Origin: Hyphomicrobiales bacterium | GTDB taxonomy: Bacteria > Pseudomonadota > Alphaproteobacteria > Rhizobiales > Devosiaceae | Assembly (NCBI GenBank): GCA_900470445.1 | Contig: UCAU01000012.1 | Coordinates: forward strand, 78,847 to 142,846 | Direction of reading: 5' to 3' | Length of the DNA: 64,000 bases | Part shown: piece after piece, positions 8,672-17,550 of the stretch | How positions within the stretch are numbered: position 1 is the stretch's first letter | Layout: each line of letters opens with the position of its first letter | Notes under the pieces: generated by a model | Told to the model about the DNA's origin: nothing | What the model saw: only the letters and a program-made list of their open reading frames with translations | The model's database searches: none | Program-made: the position numbers and the translations under genes

Positions 8672-10021
8672 ATGACCCCGTTTTATCATCTGCTGGGCAA
8701 TAATCTGATTGCCAACATCACCAACTTCACCGTGTGGTTCGCACTGACCTTCTGGGTCTATATCGAGACCCAATCGGTGTTCGCCACCGGCATGATTGCC
8801 GGCGTCTATCTGGTGTTCACGGCGGGGTTCGGCTTCTGGCTGGGCAGCATTGTCGACCACAATCCCAAAAAGCTCGCCATGCTGGGCTCGAGCGTGGTGT
8901 CGGCGGCCTTCTATGCCGTGTCGCTGGCGCTGTTGCTGCTCTCGCCAGCCGAGGCCTTCACCAATCCCTATGGTCCCCAGCTCTGGATCCTGGTGCTCCT
9001 GGTCATGCTGGGCGTCATTGCCGGCAATATCCGCTCCATCGCATTGCCCACCCTGGTCACCATCCTTATTCCCGAGGATCGCCGCGACAAGGCCAATGGG
9101 CTGGTCGGCATGGTCACCGGCATCGGCTTTCTGACCACCTCGGTGATCAGCGGGTTCCTCGTGGCGTGGGGCGGCATGGTGGCGACTTTGGCGCTGGCCC
9201 TGGTCTTGACGCTATTGACCTTTGCCCATCTGTTTCCGGTGCGGATCGATGAAGGGCGCGTGGAAGCCGTGCCGGGTGAACCGGCCGCGCCCAAGCGGGT
9301 CGATATCAAGGGCACGATTGCGGTAATCGCCGCCGTGCCGGGCCTGTTCGCGCTGATCTTTTTTGCCACCTTCAACAATTTCCTGGGCGGCATATTCATG
9401 GCGCTGCTCGATGCCTATGGCCTGTCGCTGGTGTCGGTGCAGGTCTGGGGCCTGCTGTTTGGCGTGCTGTCGACGGCGTTCATCCTGAGCGGGATCATCA
9501 TCGCCAAGACGGGGCTGGGCAGGAATCCGTTGCGCACGCTGCTGCTGGTCAATCTGATCACCTGGTCGGTGTGCTGCGTCTTTACCATCCAGCCCTCGAT
9601 CTGGCTTTTGGCGGGCGGCTGTTTCATCTGGATGCTGCTGGGGCCCTATGCCGAGGCCGCCGAACATACGACGCTGCAAAAAGTGGTGCCGCTCGAACGA
9701 CAAGGCCGGGTTTTCGGCTTTGCCCAATCGGTGGAGCAGTCGGCTTCGCCCCTGACCGCTTTCCTGATCGGCCCGCTGACCCAATTCATCGTTATTCCAT
9801 TCATGACCGATGGCGCGGGGGCCGACGCCATTGGCGGCTGGTTCGGCACCGGGCCGGCGCGGGGCATTGCGCTGGTCTTTACGCTGGCCGGCGTGGTGGG
9901 CGTGGTGGTGACTATATTGGCGCTACGCTCGAAATATTACCGCCAGCTGTCGGCGGCCTATGCCGGTGGTCCGGATGACGACGACCTGAATGGCGAGGGC
10001 GCCAAAGCCAGCCCCGCCTGA
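8672..10021 (+). CDS. MFS transporter
   Basis: 449-residue inner-membrane major facilitator with about 12 helices. The first is NFTVWFALTFWVYIET, and helix 2 ends at the loop GSIVDHNPKKLAM, which corresponds to the MFS motif A region. A perfect AAGGAGAGG precedes the ATG at 8672; the longer frame from 8612 lacks one. Polar C-terminus with PDDDDLN. It heads a plus-strand run with a second MFS gene (74 nt later) and an iron-compound binding protein. Substrate is unknown; the neighbours suggest siderophore or iron-chelate traffic. The family also includes drug exporters. Confidence 0.85.
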   Translation: MTPFYHLLGNNLIANITNFTVWFALTFWVYIETQSVFATGMIAGVYLVFTAGFGFWLGSIVDHNPKKLAMLGSSVVSAAFYAVSLALLLLSPAEAFTNPYGPQLWILVLLVMLGVIAGNIRSIALPTLVTILIPEDRRDKANGLVGMVTGIGFLTTSVISGFLVAWGGMVATLALALVLTLLTFAHLFPVRIDEGRVEAVPGEPAAPKRVDIKGTIAVIAAVPGLFALIFFATFNNFLGGIFMALLDAYGLSLVSVQVWGLLFGVLSTAFILSGIIIAKTGLGRNPLRTLLLVNLITWSVCCVFTIQPSIWLLAGGCFIWMLLGPYAEAAEHTTLQKVVPLERQGRVFGFAQSVEQSASPLTAFLIGPLTQFIVIPFMTDGAGADAIGGWFGTGPARGIALVFTLAGVVGVVVTILALRSKYYRQLSAAYAGGPDDDDLNGEGAKASPA

Positions 10022-10095
10022 CGCAATTGGCCTTGTTCGCGCGCCGGCAATCGGCCATGGCTGGGCGATAGTGATCCGCCCAGTCCGGTAGCCGC

Positions 10096-11310
10096 GTGCC
10101 CATTGCCCCTTTTCTGCTGCTGTCCAATCAGTTCATCTTCATGGTCGGATTCTACATGGTGGTGCCGTTTCTGGCGGCCTTCATGCGCGACGACCTGCGG
10201 CTCGAAAGCGCCGCCATCGGGCTGGTGCTCGGGCTGCGGACCTTTTCCCAGCAGGGGCTTTATGTTATCGGCGGCGGCTTTGCCGACAGGCTCGGCGCCC
10301 GGCGGCTGATCCTGCTCGGCTGCATGCTGCGGGTGGTGGGCTTTGTCACGCTGGGCCTGAGCGACAATTTCGTCACCGTGCTGATCGGCGCCTGTCTCAC
10401 GGGGCTGGCCGGTTCGCTGTTTTCGCCCGCCATATCGACGCTGGCCGCCCAGGTGGGCGAGGAAGCGGCGCGCCGTGGCAAGGGCACGCGGGTGCAGTTT
10501 TTTGCGCGGCTGGCGGTGTGGGGCGAACTGGGCGCAGTGGTCGGGCCGTTGCTCGGGGCCTTGCTGCTGGGCATTGGCTTTCAGGCCATGGCCTTTGCCG
10601 GCGCCGCTGTGTTCCTTCTGGCCTATATCGTGCTGCATCTCTGTCTGCCGCGGGCGGATACATTGGTGGTGCCCAAGCAGGACGGCGTCTGGTGGCATGC
10701 TTTTACCGACCGGCTGTTTCTCGCCTTCACGCTGGCCCATGCGGGATTTCTGTTCAGCTATAACCAGCTCTATTTTGCCCTGCCGGTCGAGGTGACCCGG
10801 GCCGGCGGCAGCGATATGGACCTGGCGCCGCTGTTCATGATCGCCTCGGTGATGATCGTGGTGCTGCAAATGCCGATTGCGCGGCTGGCGCAGAAGATCA
10901 GCTGGACGGCGAGCCTGTCCACCGGGTTCCTGCTGATGGCTTTGGCCTTTGGCGTTACCGCCTTGTGTGCCACCCTGCCGGCGCCGCCTGGCATGCTGCG
11001 GCTGTTGCCGGCCATCGCCATGGTCGTGCTGCTGATATTGGGGCAGATGATCGTCAAGCCCATTGCCATGGACATTATCCCCCGCTTTGCCAAAGGGCGG
11101 CCGACCGGCATTTATTACGGTGCGCTGGCCTCAATGGGTGGGCTCGCCGTGCTGGTGGGCAATGTGCTGCTGGGGCCGATTCTCGATCTATCGCTGGTGC
11201 CCTCGCCGGCGGCGGCCATTCCCTGGCTGGCGCTGGCCGTGGTGCCGGCTTTGGGCGGGCTGGCCATGGTGCCGATCATGCGGCGGCTGCGGCGGCGCGA
11301 GACGGCTTGA
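10096..11310 (+). CDS. MFS transporter, MdtG/DHA1-like
   Basis: 404-residue inner-membrane major facilitator. N-terminal helix FLLLSNQFIFMVGFYMVVPF; motif A-like loop GGGFADRLGARRLILLG after helix 2; second half begins at about residue 200 (FTDRLFLAFTLAHAG). The start is GTG at 10096 with only a weak ribosome site; the first in-frame ATG (10141) would cut helix 1 in half, so GTG is preferred. It is downstream of another MFS gene and upstream of a siderophore-type binding protein, so it may move siderophores. Proton-driven export is typical of the family. Confidence 0.82.
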   Translation: MPIAPFLLLSNQFIFMVGFYMVVPFLAAFMRDDLRLESAAIGLVLGLRTFSQQGLYVIGGGFADRLGARRLILLGCMLRVVGFVTLGLSDNFVTVLIGACLTGLAGSLFSPAISTLAAQVGEEAARRGKGTRVQFFARLAVWGELGAVVGPLLGALLLGIGFQAMAFAGAAVFLLAYIVLHLCLPRADTLVVPKQDGVWWHAFTDRLFLAFTLAHAGFLFSYNQLYFALPVEVTRAGGSDMDLAPLFMIASVMIVVLQMPIARLAQKISWTASLSTGFLLMALAFGVTALCATLPAPPGMLRLLPAIAMVVLLILGQMIVKPIAMDIIPRFAKGRPTGIYYGALASMGGLAVLVGNVLLGPILDLSLVPSPAAAIPWLALAVVPALGGLAMVPIMRRLRRRETA

Positions 11311-11342
11311 CTTCACCGGCGCCGCAGGATTGATGTCCAAAC

Positions 11343-11359
11343 ATGACTTCTATTGTCAT
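11343..11359. promoter_or_regulatory. Palindrome before the siderophore binding protein gene
   Basis: ATGAC and GTCAT form a perfect 5-bp inverted repeat around TTCTATT in the 64-nt gap between the second MFS gene and the binding protein. The position fits an iron-responsive operator but it does not match the Irr box seen elsewhere in the window. It overlaps an alternative start codon at 11333-11347. Function is speculative. Confidence 0.3.
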
Positions 11360-11374
11360 TTTTATGGACCAAAG

Positions 11375-12295
11375 ATGATCACTCGCCGCCTGTTTTCGCT
11401 TCTGGCCATCCCGGCCATGCTGACCCTGCTCGCGCCCACAGCCTTTGGCCGCGACGTCACCCACATCATGGGCACGACCACTGTGCCCGACGCGCCGCTG
11501 CGCATCGTTGCCCTCACCAATGAGGCAACCGAGGACCTGCTGGCGCTGGGCATCGTGCCGGTCGGCGCGGTGCGTTCGGCCAATGCCAATCCATGGTTCG
11601 AGCATGTCGCGGCCCAATTGGCCGATACGACACTGGTCGGCGAAGAACTGGCCCCGGACATGGAAACCATTGCCGCGCTGCAGCCCGACCTGATCATCGG
11701 CAACAAGAAGCGGCACGAAAAGATCTACGACCAGCTTTCGGCCATCGCCCCCACGGTGTTTGTCGAGAACATTACCGGCCAGTGGCGGGAAAACCTGGCA
11801 GTCTATGCCGAGGCCGCCGGCAAGACCGCGGAAGCCGAAGTGGCGCTGGCCGACTATCAGCGTCGGGTGACCGCCATCCAGGCGGCCCTGGGCGAGCGCC
11901 GCGCCGAAAAGGTGGGGCTGGTGCGCTTCATCGCCGGGCAGAATTATGCCTATGACAATGACAGTTTCTCGGGCTCGATCCTGCGCGACATTGGCTTCGG
12001 ACGGCCGCAGGCCCAGGACAAGCCCGGCCTGGCCGAGCCGATCACCAAGGAACGCATTCCCGAACTCGATGGCGACCGGTTGCTGTATTTCTCCTACGAG
12101 ACCGGCGACGGGCTGGCGCTCGAGGAAGAACAGAACTGGCTGAGCGATCCGCTCTGGCAGAACCTGGCAGTGGCCAAAGCCGGCCATGTCTATGGCGTGT
12201 CCGACACTGTGTGGGCAACCGCCGGCGGGATCCTGGCGGCCCATCTGGCGCTCGATGATATCGAGCGCATCTACGGGATCGCGTCGACGCGCTGA
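11375..12295 (+). CDS. Iron-siderophore type ABC substrate-binding protein
   Basis: 306-residue periplasmic binding protein of the FecB/FepB/BtuF class. Signal peptide MITRRLFSLLAIPAMLTLL with cleavage near AFG. The helical-backbone fold signatures are RIVALTNEATEDLLALGI near the start, LQPDLIIGNKKRHEKIYDQL, and FVENITGQWRENL. An in-frame upstream ATG at 11333 gives 14 extra residues before the signal peptide; 11375 is the natural signal-peptide start. No FecCD permease or ATPase follows: the next gene is convergent panC. It may partner an ABC importer elsewhere or work with the two MFS genes upstream. Confidence 0.88.
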   Translation: MITRRLFSLLAIPAMLTLLAPTAFGRDVTHIMGTTTVPDAPLRIVALTNEATEDLLALGIVPVGAVRSANANPWFEHVAAQLADTTLVGEELAPDMETIAALQPDLIIGNKKRHEKIYDQLSAIAPTVFVENITGQWRENLAVYAEAAGKTAEAEVALADYQRRVTAIQAALGERRAEKVGLVRFIAGQNYAYDNDSFSGSILRDIGFGRPQAQDKPGLAEPITKERIPELDGDRLLYFSYETGDGLALEEEQNWLSDPLWQNLAVAKAGHVYGVSDTVWATAGGILAAHLALDDIERIYGIASTR

Positions 12296-12308
12296 TGGCG
12301 GCTCGCTG

Positions 12309-13154
12309 CTAGCTTAGCAACAGGTTGTCGATGAGCCGCGTACTGCCCAGATGTGCGGCGACGGCAAGGAGAGCGCCTTCGGGGCCGATCGTTGCGATGG
12401 GTTCAAGGCTCTGCGGGTGGCGCACTTCCCAATATTGCTGGGCGATGCGCGGCTCGCTGGCCAGGCTTGCCCGGCCGATGGCAGCAAGCGTGGCGGCGTT
12501 GCGTTCGCCGCCGTCGAAGGCTTTGCGGGCGGCCTCAAGACTCCTGAAAATCGCCGGGGCGGCTTGGCGGTCGGCGGGTTCGAGATAGATATTGCGCGAA
12601 CTCAGGGCCAGGCCATCGGCTTCGCGCACAATGGGGCCGCGCAGGATCTGCACGCGCAGGTTGAGATCGCGCACCATGCGCTCGATCACCACGCATTGCT
12701 GGGCGTCCTTCTGGCCGAATACCGCAAGGTCCGGCGCCACGATATTGAAGAGCTTGAGCACCACCGTGGTGACACCCCGGAAATGGCCGGGCCGCACCGC
12801 GCCGCAGAGATGGCTCGAAACGCTGTCCTCGGTGACGAAGGTGGAAGCATCCGGCGGATAAAGCTCATGCACCGGCGGCAGGAACACCGCGTCGACGCCC
12901 GCCGCCTCGAGTAGAGCGAGATCCTGCTCGATGGGGCGGGGATATTTGCTCAGATCCTCATTGGGCCCGAATTGCAGCGGGTTGACGAAAATGCTGGCGA
13001 TGGTGCGGTCGGCATGGCGGCGTGCCAGCTCCATCAGGCTGATATGGCCGGCATGGAGCGCGCCCATAGTGGGCACGAAGCCCAGTTTTTCGGTGCCGGG
13101 CAGGCTGTCGCGCCAGGCCCGGACCTCGGCAATGGTCCGCAATATGGTGATCAT
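12309..13154 (-). CDS. panC: Pantothenate synthetase
   Basis: 281 residues. Condenses pantoate with beta-alanine using ATP, the last step of vitamin B5 synthesis, in the cytoplasm. The HIGH-like motif is in VPTMGALHAGHISL (residues 27-40). FVNPLQFGPNEDLSKYPR, FGQKDAQQ (ATP and substrate contacts) and the KMSKS-like LSSRN are all present. The start ATG overlaps the coaBC stop (ATGA), giving a coupled panB-coaBC-panC operon on the minus strand. It has normal length and no missing residues that I can see. Confidence 0.98.
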   Translation of the reverse strand: MITILRTIAEVRAWRDSLPGTEKLGFVPTMGALHAGHISLMELARRHADRTIASIFVNPLQFGPNEDLSKYPRPIEQDLALLEAAGVDAVFLPPVHELYPPDASTFVTEDSVSSHLCGAVRPGHFRGVTTVVLKLFNIVAPDLAVFGQKDAQQCVVIERMVRDLNLRVQILRGPIVREADGLALSSRNIYLEPADRQAAPAIFRSLEAARKAFDGGERNAATLAAIGRASLASEPRIAQQYWEVRHPQSLEPIATIGPEGALLAVAAHLGSTRLIDNLLLS

Positions 13155-14362
13155 GCAATCAGGTCCCAGAGGCGTTTGGCGAGCTCGGTCTTGTTCATCA
13201 CCGGCAGGGCGAGCGCCTCGCCCCCGGCGCGGAACAGGGTGCCGCCATTGGTGGGCACGGAAAATCCGGTGGCGCTGGTTTCTCCGCTGCGGGCGACGGG
13301 ATTGGCAAACAGGAAATCGAGTTTCTTGCCCTCGAGCTTCTTGCGGCCATTGGCTTCGACATTATCGGTTTCGGCGGCAAAGCCTAAAAACCACTGGCTG
13401 GTGGCAGCGTCCTTCAAGGCGCCCAGCACGTCCACCGAGGGCACCATATCAAGCGCCACGGCTTCGTTGGCGCGCTTGAGCTTGTTGGCCGAAGGGGCGG
13501 CCACGCGATAATCCAGCACGGCGGCGGTGGCGATCACGCCATTGACCTGCGGCAGGAAACCCAGCGCGGCCTGCGCCATCTCCTCGGCGGTCTGCACCTC
13601 GACCAGAGTGAGGCGGCCGGCGCTGTTCCTGGGTGGAACCGGGCGCACCACGCCCTTGTCCATGCCCAGCACATAGCGCACCGAAGCGCCGCGCCGCAGC
13701 GCTTCTTCGGCCATGGCCGCGCCCATGCGGCCGGTCGAGTGATTGGTGATGTAGCGCACCGCGTCGATCGGGCTGGTGGTGGGACCGGCGGTGATCAGCA
13801 CGGTGGTGCCGGCAAGATCGGTGGCGGGCTGGACGAGGGCCGCTTCGATGGCGGCGACAATGGCGGGGATAGGGGCCAATTTGCCGATCCCCACTTCGCC
13901 GCAGGCCAGCGTTCCGGCGGCGGGATCGATCACCCCGACGCCGCGCTGCTGCAGGGTCTGCAGGTGGGCCTGGGTGGCGGGATGCTCCCACATCACCGTG
14001 TTCATGGCCGGGGCGATCAGCATGGGTGCCTTGGTGGCAAGTGCCACCGTGGTCAGCAGGTCATCGGCCAGGCCCAGCGCCAGCTTGGCCAGCACATTGG
14101 CCGTGGCCGGGGCCACGACGAAGACATCGGCCCAGCGCGCCAGGTCGATATGCTCGGTGCCGGATATGTCGGCGCCGAACAGGTCCGATTTGACCGGCCG
14201 TCCGCTCAGCGTTTCGAGCACCAGCGGGGTGATGAACTGCTGCGCGCTGGCGCTCAGGATGCACTGCACCTGATGGCCCTGCTTGGTGAGGGCGGAGACG
14301 ACATCGGCAATTTTATAGGCCGAGATGCTGCCGGTGACGGCAATGAGGATGTTACTGGCCAA
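13151..14362 (-). CDS. coaBC: Bifunctional phosphopantothenoylcysteine decarboxylase / phosphopantothenate-cysteine ligase
   Basis: About 403 residues. Performs two successive steps from 4'-phosphopantothenate towards coenzyme A. The CoaC half (1-180) is an FMN flavoprotein with GSISAYK, catalytic His in GTEHID (residue 71), PAMNTVMW (118-125) and the flap cysteine in LACGEVG (154). The CoaB half begins with TVLITAGPTTSPIDAVRYI and has ITNHSTGRMG and NKLKR. No ATG fits the N-terminus; TTG at 14362 places the protein start right at ASNILIAVTG and has AAAGGA upstream. The start overlaps the end of panB by 11 nt, and the stop overlaps panC (ATGA). Confidence 0.95.
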   Translation of the reverse strand: MASNILIAVTGSISAYKIADVVSALTKQGHQVQCILSASAQQFITPLVLETLSGRPVKSDLFGADISGTEHIDLARWADVFVVAPATANVLAKLALGLADDLLTTVALATKAPMLIAPAMNTVMWEHPATQAHLQTLQQRGVGVIDPAAGTLACGEVGIGKLAPIPAIVAAIEAALVQPATDLAGTTVLITAGPTTSPIDAVRYITNHSTGRMGAAMAEEALRRGASVRYVLGMDKGVVRPVPPRNSAGRLTLVEVQTAEEMAQAALGFLPQVNGVIATAAVLDYRVAAPSANKLKRANEAVALDMVPSVDVLGALKDAATSQWFLGFAAETDNVEANGRKKLEGKKLDFLFANPVARSGETSATGFSVPTNGGTLFRAGGEALALPVMNKTELAKRLWDLIA

Positions 14363-15158
14363 GGGAGGGGTCCTTTGGAGTTTTGACCTCTGCGATATAG
14401 GCAGTGGCGGCGGCGCGGACAATCGCAGCGACATCGGCTTTCGGCTTGGCAAAGCCGGGCGGCGGGGTGACGCTCAGCCCGATCAGGTCATTGATCACCA
14501 GCACCTGCCCGGCGCAATCGGCACCCGAGCCGATGCCGATGGTGGGAATGTCCAGCAATTGGGTAATCTCGGCGGCCAGTTCGGGCACGAGGAATTCCAG
14601 CACGATGGCAAAGGCCCCCGCCGCCTGCAGCGCCTTGGCCGATGCGATCAGCTCGCGCGCCTCTTCCTCCTGCTTGCCATGGCGGTAATAGCCACCCAAT
14701 TGATGCACCGATTGCGGCGTCAGCCCGATATGGGCCATGACGGCAATGCCCTGTCCGACCAGGCGGGACACGATCGGTGCGGCTGCTGCCCCGCCCTCGA
14801 TCTTGACGGCCTGGACCCCGGTCTGCTGCAACAGGGTGACCGCATTGCGCAGGGCGGTGTCGGGATCGGTCGCGGTGCCGAAGGGCAGGTCGCACACCAC
14901 CAGCGCGTGATTGGTGCCGCGCTGTACGGCGGCCGCATGGCGGATCATGTCGTCCAGGGTGACGGGCAGGGTGGTTTCATGTCCCAGTACCACATTGCCC
15001 AGGCTGTCGCCGACCAGCAGGATATCGATTCCTGCCTGATCGAGCAGTGCCGCGGTCACATAATCATAGGCGGTGAGCATGGCGAGATTCTCGCCGCTGC
15101 GCTTCTTGGCCCGTATATCGCGCGTGGTAAGGCGCTTGGCCTGGCTCTGGACAGACAT
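14352..15158 (-). CDS. panB: 3-methyl-2-oxobutanoate hydroxymethyltransferase
   Basis: 268 residues. First committed step of pantothenate synthesis, transferring a hydroxymethyl group from methylenetetrahydrofolate to ketoisovalerate. Motifs: MLTAYDY, the metal site LLVGDSLGNV (Asp 51), DLPFGT, VKIEGG, MAHIGLTPQ, and catalytic Glu in the VLEFLVPELA block. The start at 15158 (MSVQSQAKRLTT) matches the family N-terminus; an upstream in-frame start at 15281 is judged an extension. It is the first gene of panB-coaBC-panC, so all three pathway genes would rise and fall together. Confidence 0.97.
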   Translation of the reverse strand: MSVQSQAKRLTTRDIRAKKRSGENLAMLTAYDYVTAALLDQAGIDILLVGDSLGNVVLGHETTLPVTLDDMIRHAAAVQRGTNHALVVCDLPFGTATDPDTALRNAVTLLQQTGVQAVKIEGGAAAAPIVSRLVGQGIAVMAHIGLTPQSVHQLGGYYRHGKQEEEARELIASAKALQAAGAFAIVLEFLVPELAAEITQLLDIPTIGIGSGADCAGQVLVINDLIGLSVTPPPGFAKPKADVAAIVRAAATAYIAEVKTPKDPSLGQ

Positions 15159-15355
15159 GGCATTCCCTGCATTTGGCGAAGACCGCGTGCCCCCGCGCGC
15201 CTTCATTAATGCGTTCGCGCGCTCAAGGCTATGTCGGTGTTCCCGCGGCACTGGGGCGATGCCGGCAAGCCTCGCGGCCAATGCGGCGGCACGTACCTGA
15301 AGTGGGTCCAGTCCTCACACCAGGCCCTAATCGGACTTCGAGGCGCGCTCCTGAG
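15159..15355. promoter_or_regulatory. Leader region upstream of panB
   Basis: 197 nt between the panB start and the end of the LysR gene, both on minus. It should hold the panB operon promoter. I see no clear riboswitch-like structure or strong palindrome, and no short gene worth calling. Confidence 0.4.
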
Positions 15356-16264
15356 TCATCGCCGGGAGATCGCAAAATCGCTGCGGCTGAGCGCTGCGGC
15401 AAGTGCATCGATCGCCGCGACAACGCGCTTGGGCAGCAGCCGGCGCGACGGGTAGATCGCATGGATGGACATGGAATCCGTGCCGAAGTCCTCTAGCAAC
15501 TGGACCAGGCTGCCATCCTGCAGGTCTGGCCGCACCAGATCGGCCGGCAGGTAGGCGATGCCGCCGCCCTGCCGTGCAATGATCCGCTGTGCTTCGTCGC
15601 TATCCAGCTGCAAGGCGCCCGAAATCCTGGCGGCAATCGCCTCGCCCTTGGCACCGGTGAAGTGCCAGACATCGGGCGGGTTGAAATTGCTGTTCACGAT
15701 GCAGCCGCCCGTGGCCAGATCCATGGGCGCAGCCGGTCGCCCATGCAGGGCCAGCCACGATGGTGCGGCGCAGCAGATGAGGCGATAGGTGCCGATGCGC
15801 CGGCTCACCAGCGTGGACGAGGGAAGATCGCCGACACGGATCGCCAGATCATAGCCCTCGGCGACAAGATCTACCCGCCGGTTCGACAGCGACAATTCCA
15901 CCGACAGTGCCGGATGGGCCTTGGCAAATTCTGATATCGCCGGTCCCAGTGTCGTAACGCCCAGCGTGGTTGGGGCCGAGATGCGCAGGCTCCCCTTGAG
16001 CGCGGCAGCCGGACTGGACAATTCATCAAGGACCGCAAGCTCATCGAGAATGCGGATCGATTGCTCCAGAAACTGCGTGCCGAACATTGTCAGCTTATGA
16101 ACCCGCGTCGTCCGCTCGAGCAAGCGAGCGCCGTAGCGGTCTTCAAGGTTCTGGATACGGCGGCCGACCATGGTGGCAGAGATGCCGAGTTGCTGTGCGG
16201 CCGCAGCGAAACTGCCAAGCCGCGCCGTCGCAACAAAGGTCTCCAGTTCGGTCAGCTCCTGCAT
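15356..16264 (-). CDS. LysR family transcriptional regulator
   Basis: 302 residues. N-terminal winged helix (residues 1-60: LETFVATARLGSFAAAAQQL, ISATMVGRRIQNLEDRYGARLL, ERTTRVHKLT), then the LysR effector domain (LKGSLRISAPTTLGVTTLGP, RVGDLPSSTLVSRRI). The sequence resembles the AaeR/DsdC-unrelated quinone/aldehyde-linked subgroup, but I cannot assign an effector. The start at 16264 (MQELTELETF) is the natural family start; a longer frame runs to 16345. It is divergent from a quinone-oxidoreductase-like gene and probably controls it. Confidence 0.93.
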   Translation of the reverse strand: MQELTELETFVATARLGSFAAAAQQLGISATMVGRRIQNLEDRYGARLLERTTRVHKLTMFGTQFLEQSIRILDELAVLDELSSPAAALKGSLRISAPTTLGVTTLGPAISEFAKAHPALSVELSLSNRRVDLVAEGYDLAIRVGDLPSSTLVSRRIGTYRLICCAAPSWLALHGRPAAPMDLATGGCIVNSNFNPPDVWHFTGAKGEAIAARISGALQLDSDEAQRIIARQGGGIAYLPADLVRPDLQDGSLVQLLEDFGTDSMSIHAIYPSRRLLPKRVVAAIDALAAALSRSDFAISRR

Positions 16265-16354
16265 TCCAAACTCCCATGCACGATTGAACCAACTTATAGC
16301 CCAATACCGAACCAAAAGGCAGCGCGCTATGTCTGGGCCTCGCAAGAGGTGCCG

Positions 16355-16495
16355 ATGATGTACAAGAGATTGATGCCCGCAGCTGCGGTGTTCGCCGCGC
16401 TGAACTCCAAAGCTGTCATGCGGGGGCTGCTCGGCGCTCTTTCAACGCAAATGGCACCCGCGCTGGTCCTGGCGTGCCTGAACGCAGGCAGGTAG
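16355..16495 (+). CDS. Possible 46-residue small ORF, unknown
   Basis: A short frame beginning MMYKRLMPAAAVFAAL lies between the divergent LysR gene and the oxidoreductase gene, with AAGAGG 6 nt upstream and its stop 4 nt before the next ATG. It is hydrophobic but has no recognisable domain. It could be a leader peptide coupling translation to the next gene, or chance. Confidence 0.22.
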   Translation: MMYKRLMPAAAVFAALNSKAVMRGLLGALSTQMAPALVLACLNAGR

Positions 16496-16499
16496 CCCA

Positions 16500-17465
16500 A
16501 TGTCGATGATGCAAGCAGCCGTGATGCGGGGCCCCGGCGGCCCAGAAGTCCTCCACATTGAGACCATCCCGGTCCCGGTGCCCAAGCCCGGCCAGGTTCT
16601 GATCAAGGTAAAGGCCTTCGGGCTCAACCGATCCGAGCTGTTCACTCGCCAGGGACATTCCCCGGACGTTCAGTTCCCACGTGTTCTGGGCATCGAGGCA
16701 GTCGGGATCGTCGAGCAGGCGCCTGGTGGCGAGTTCGCGGTTGGCGACACAATTGCCACCGTCATGGGCGGCATGGGCCGGCAGTTCGATGGCGGCTATG
16801 CCGAATTCACCTGCGTGCCTGCCCACCAGGTTCGAAAATTCTCATCCGAACTGCCCTGGGAAATTATCGGAGCCATCCCCGAAATGTTCCAGACCGCCTG
16901 GGGTTCGGTGTTCAAGGCACTCGACCTGCAGCCCGGTGAACGCTTGCTCATTCGAGGCGGGTCGACCTCGGTCGGCCTTGCCGCGGCGGGCCTGGCCCGC
17001 AATCACGGCGCTTATGTGCTGAGCACAACGCGCCAGGCAACGCGTACGGCTCTGCTGCTTGAGCACGGCGCCAACGAGGCTGTCGTGGATGATGGGCATC
17101 TGGGCGCCAGCATCGAAAAAGTCGATAAGGTCCTCGAATTGGTGGGCACAGGCACCCTGGCCGATTCCCTCCTCTGCGCCCGTCCGGGCGGTGTCGTCTG
17201 CATGGCCGGCATGGTCGGCGACCGCTGGGCCTTCGACAATTTTGCGCCCATGGATGTCATTCCCAATTATGTGCGCCTGACCACCTATTCGGGCGGTGTG
17301 CCCGAGTTCATAGAAATGCCGCTCGACAGCATTCTGGCAGACATTGCGGCCGGCAAGCTGAAAGTGCCGCTTGGCCCCAGCGCCCGGCTCAGCGAGATCG
17401 TCGTGGCCCATCGCTGGATGGAGCAAAACCAGGCGGCTGGAAAGATCGTTGTCCTGACCACTTAG
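16500..17465 (+). CDS. Zinc-independent medium-chain dehydrogenase/quinone reductase-like protein
   Basis: 321 residues. MDR-superfamily NADPH-dependent reductase of the quinone oxidoreductase class. The N-terminal GroES-like domain has GFGLNRSELFTRQG-type features (residues 39-51) and VLGIEAVGIVEQAPG. The Rossmann part has GERLLIRGGSTSVGLAAAGLA, a variant of the usual AASGGVG loop. No zinc-binding cysteines or histidines in the catalytic positions, so it is probably not an alcohol dehydrogenase. Divergent from a LysR gene and followed by a SnoaL-like gene, a common pattern for electrophile or quinone response units. Substrate unknown. Confidence 0.87.
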   Translation: MSMMQAAVMRGPGGPEVLHIETIPVPVPKPGQVLIKVKAFGLNRSELFTRQGHSPDVQFPRVLGIEAVGIVEQAPGGEFAVGDTIATVMGGMGRQFDGGYAEFTCVPAHQVRKFSSELPWEIIGAIPEMFQTAWGSVFKALDLQPGERLLIRGGSTSVGLAAAGLARNHGAYVLSTTRQATRTALLLEHGANEAVVDDGHLGASIEKVDKVLELVGTGTLADSLLCARPGGVVCMAGMVGDRWAFDNFAPMDVIPNYVRLTTYSGGVPEFIEMPLDSILADIAAGKLKVPLGPSARLSEIVVAHRWMEQNQAAGKIVVLTT

Positions 17466-17550
17466 CACGCTTTCGCGGTGACCCGAGCTTGGGACGAAAC
17501 GCCTGGCGTGCGGGCGGCCGACCGCGCCAACGATTTTTAACGGAGATATC

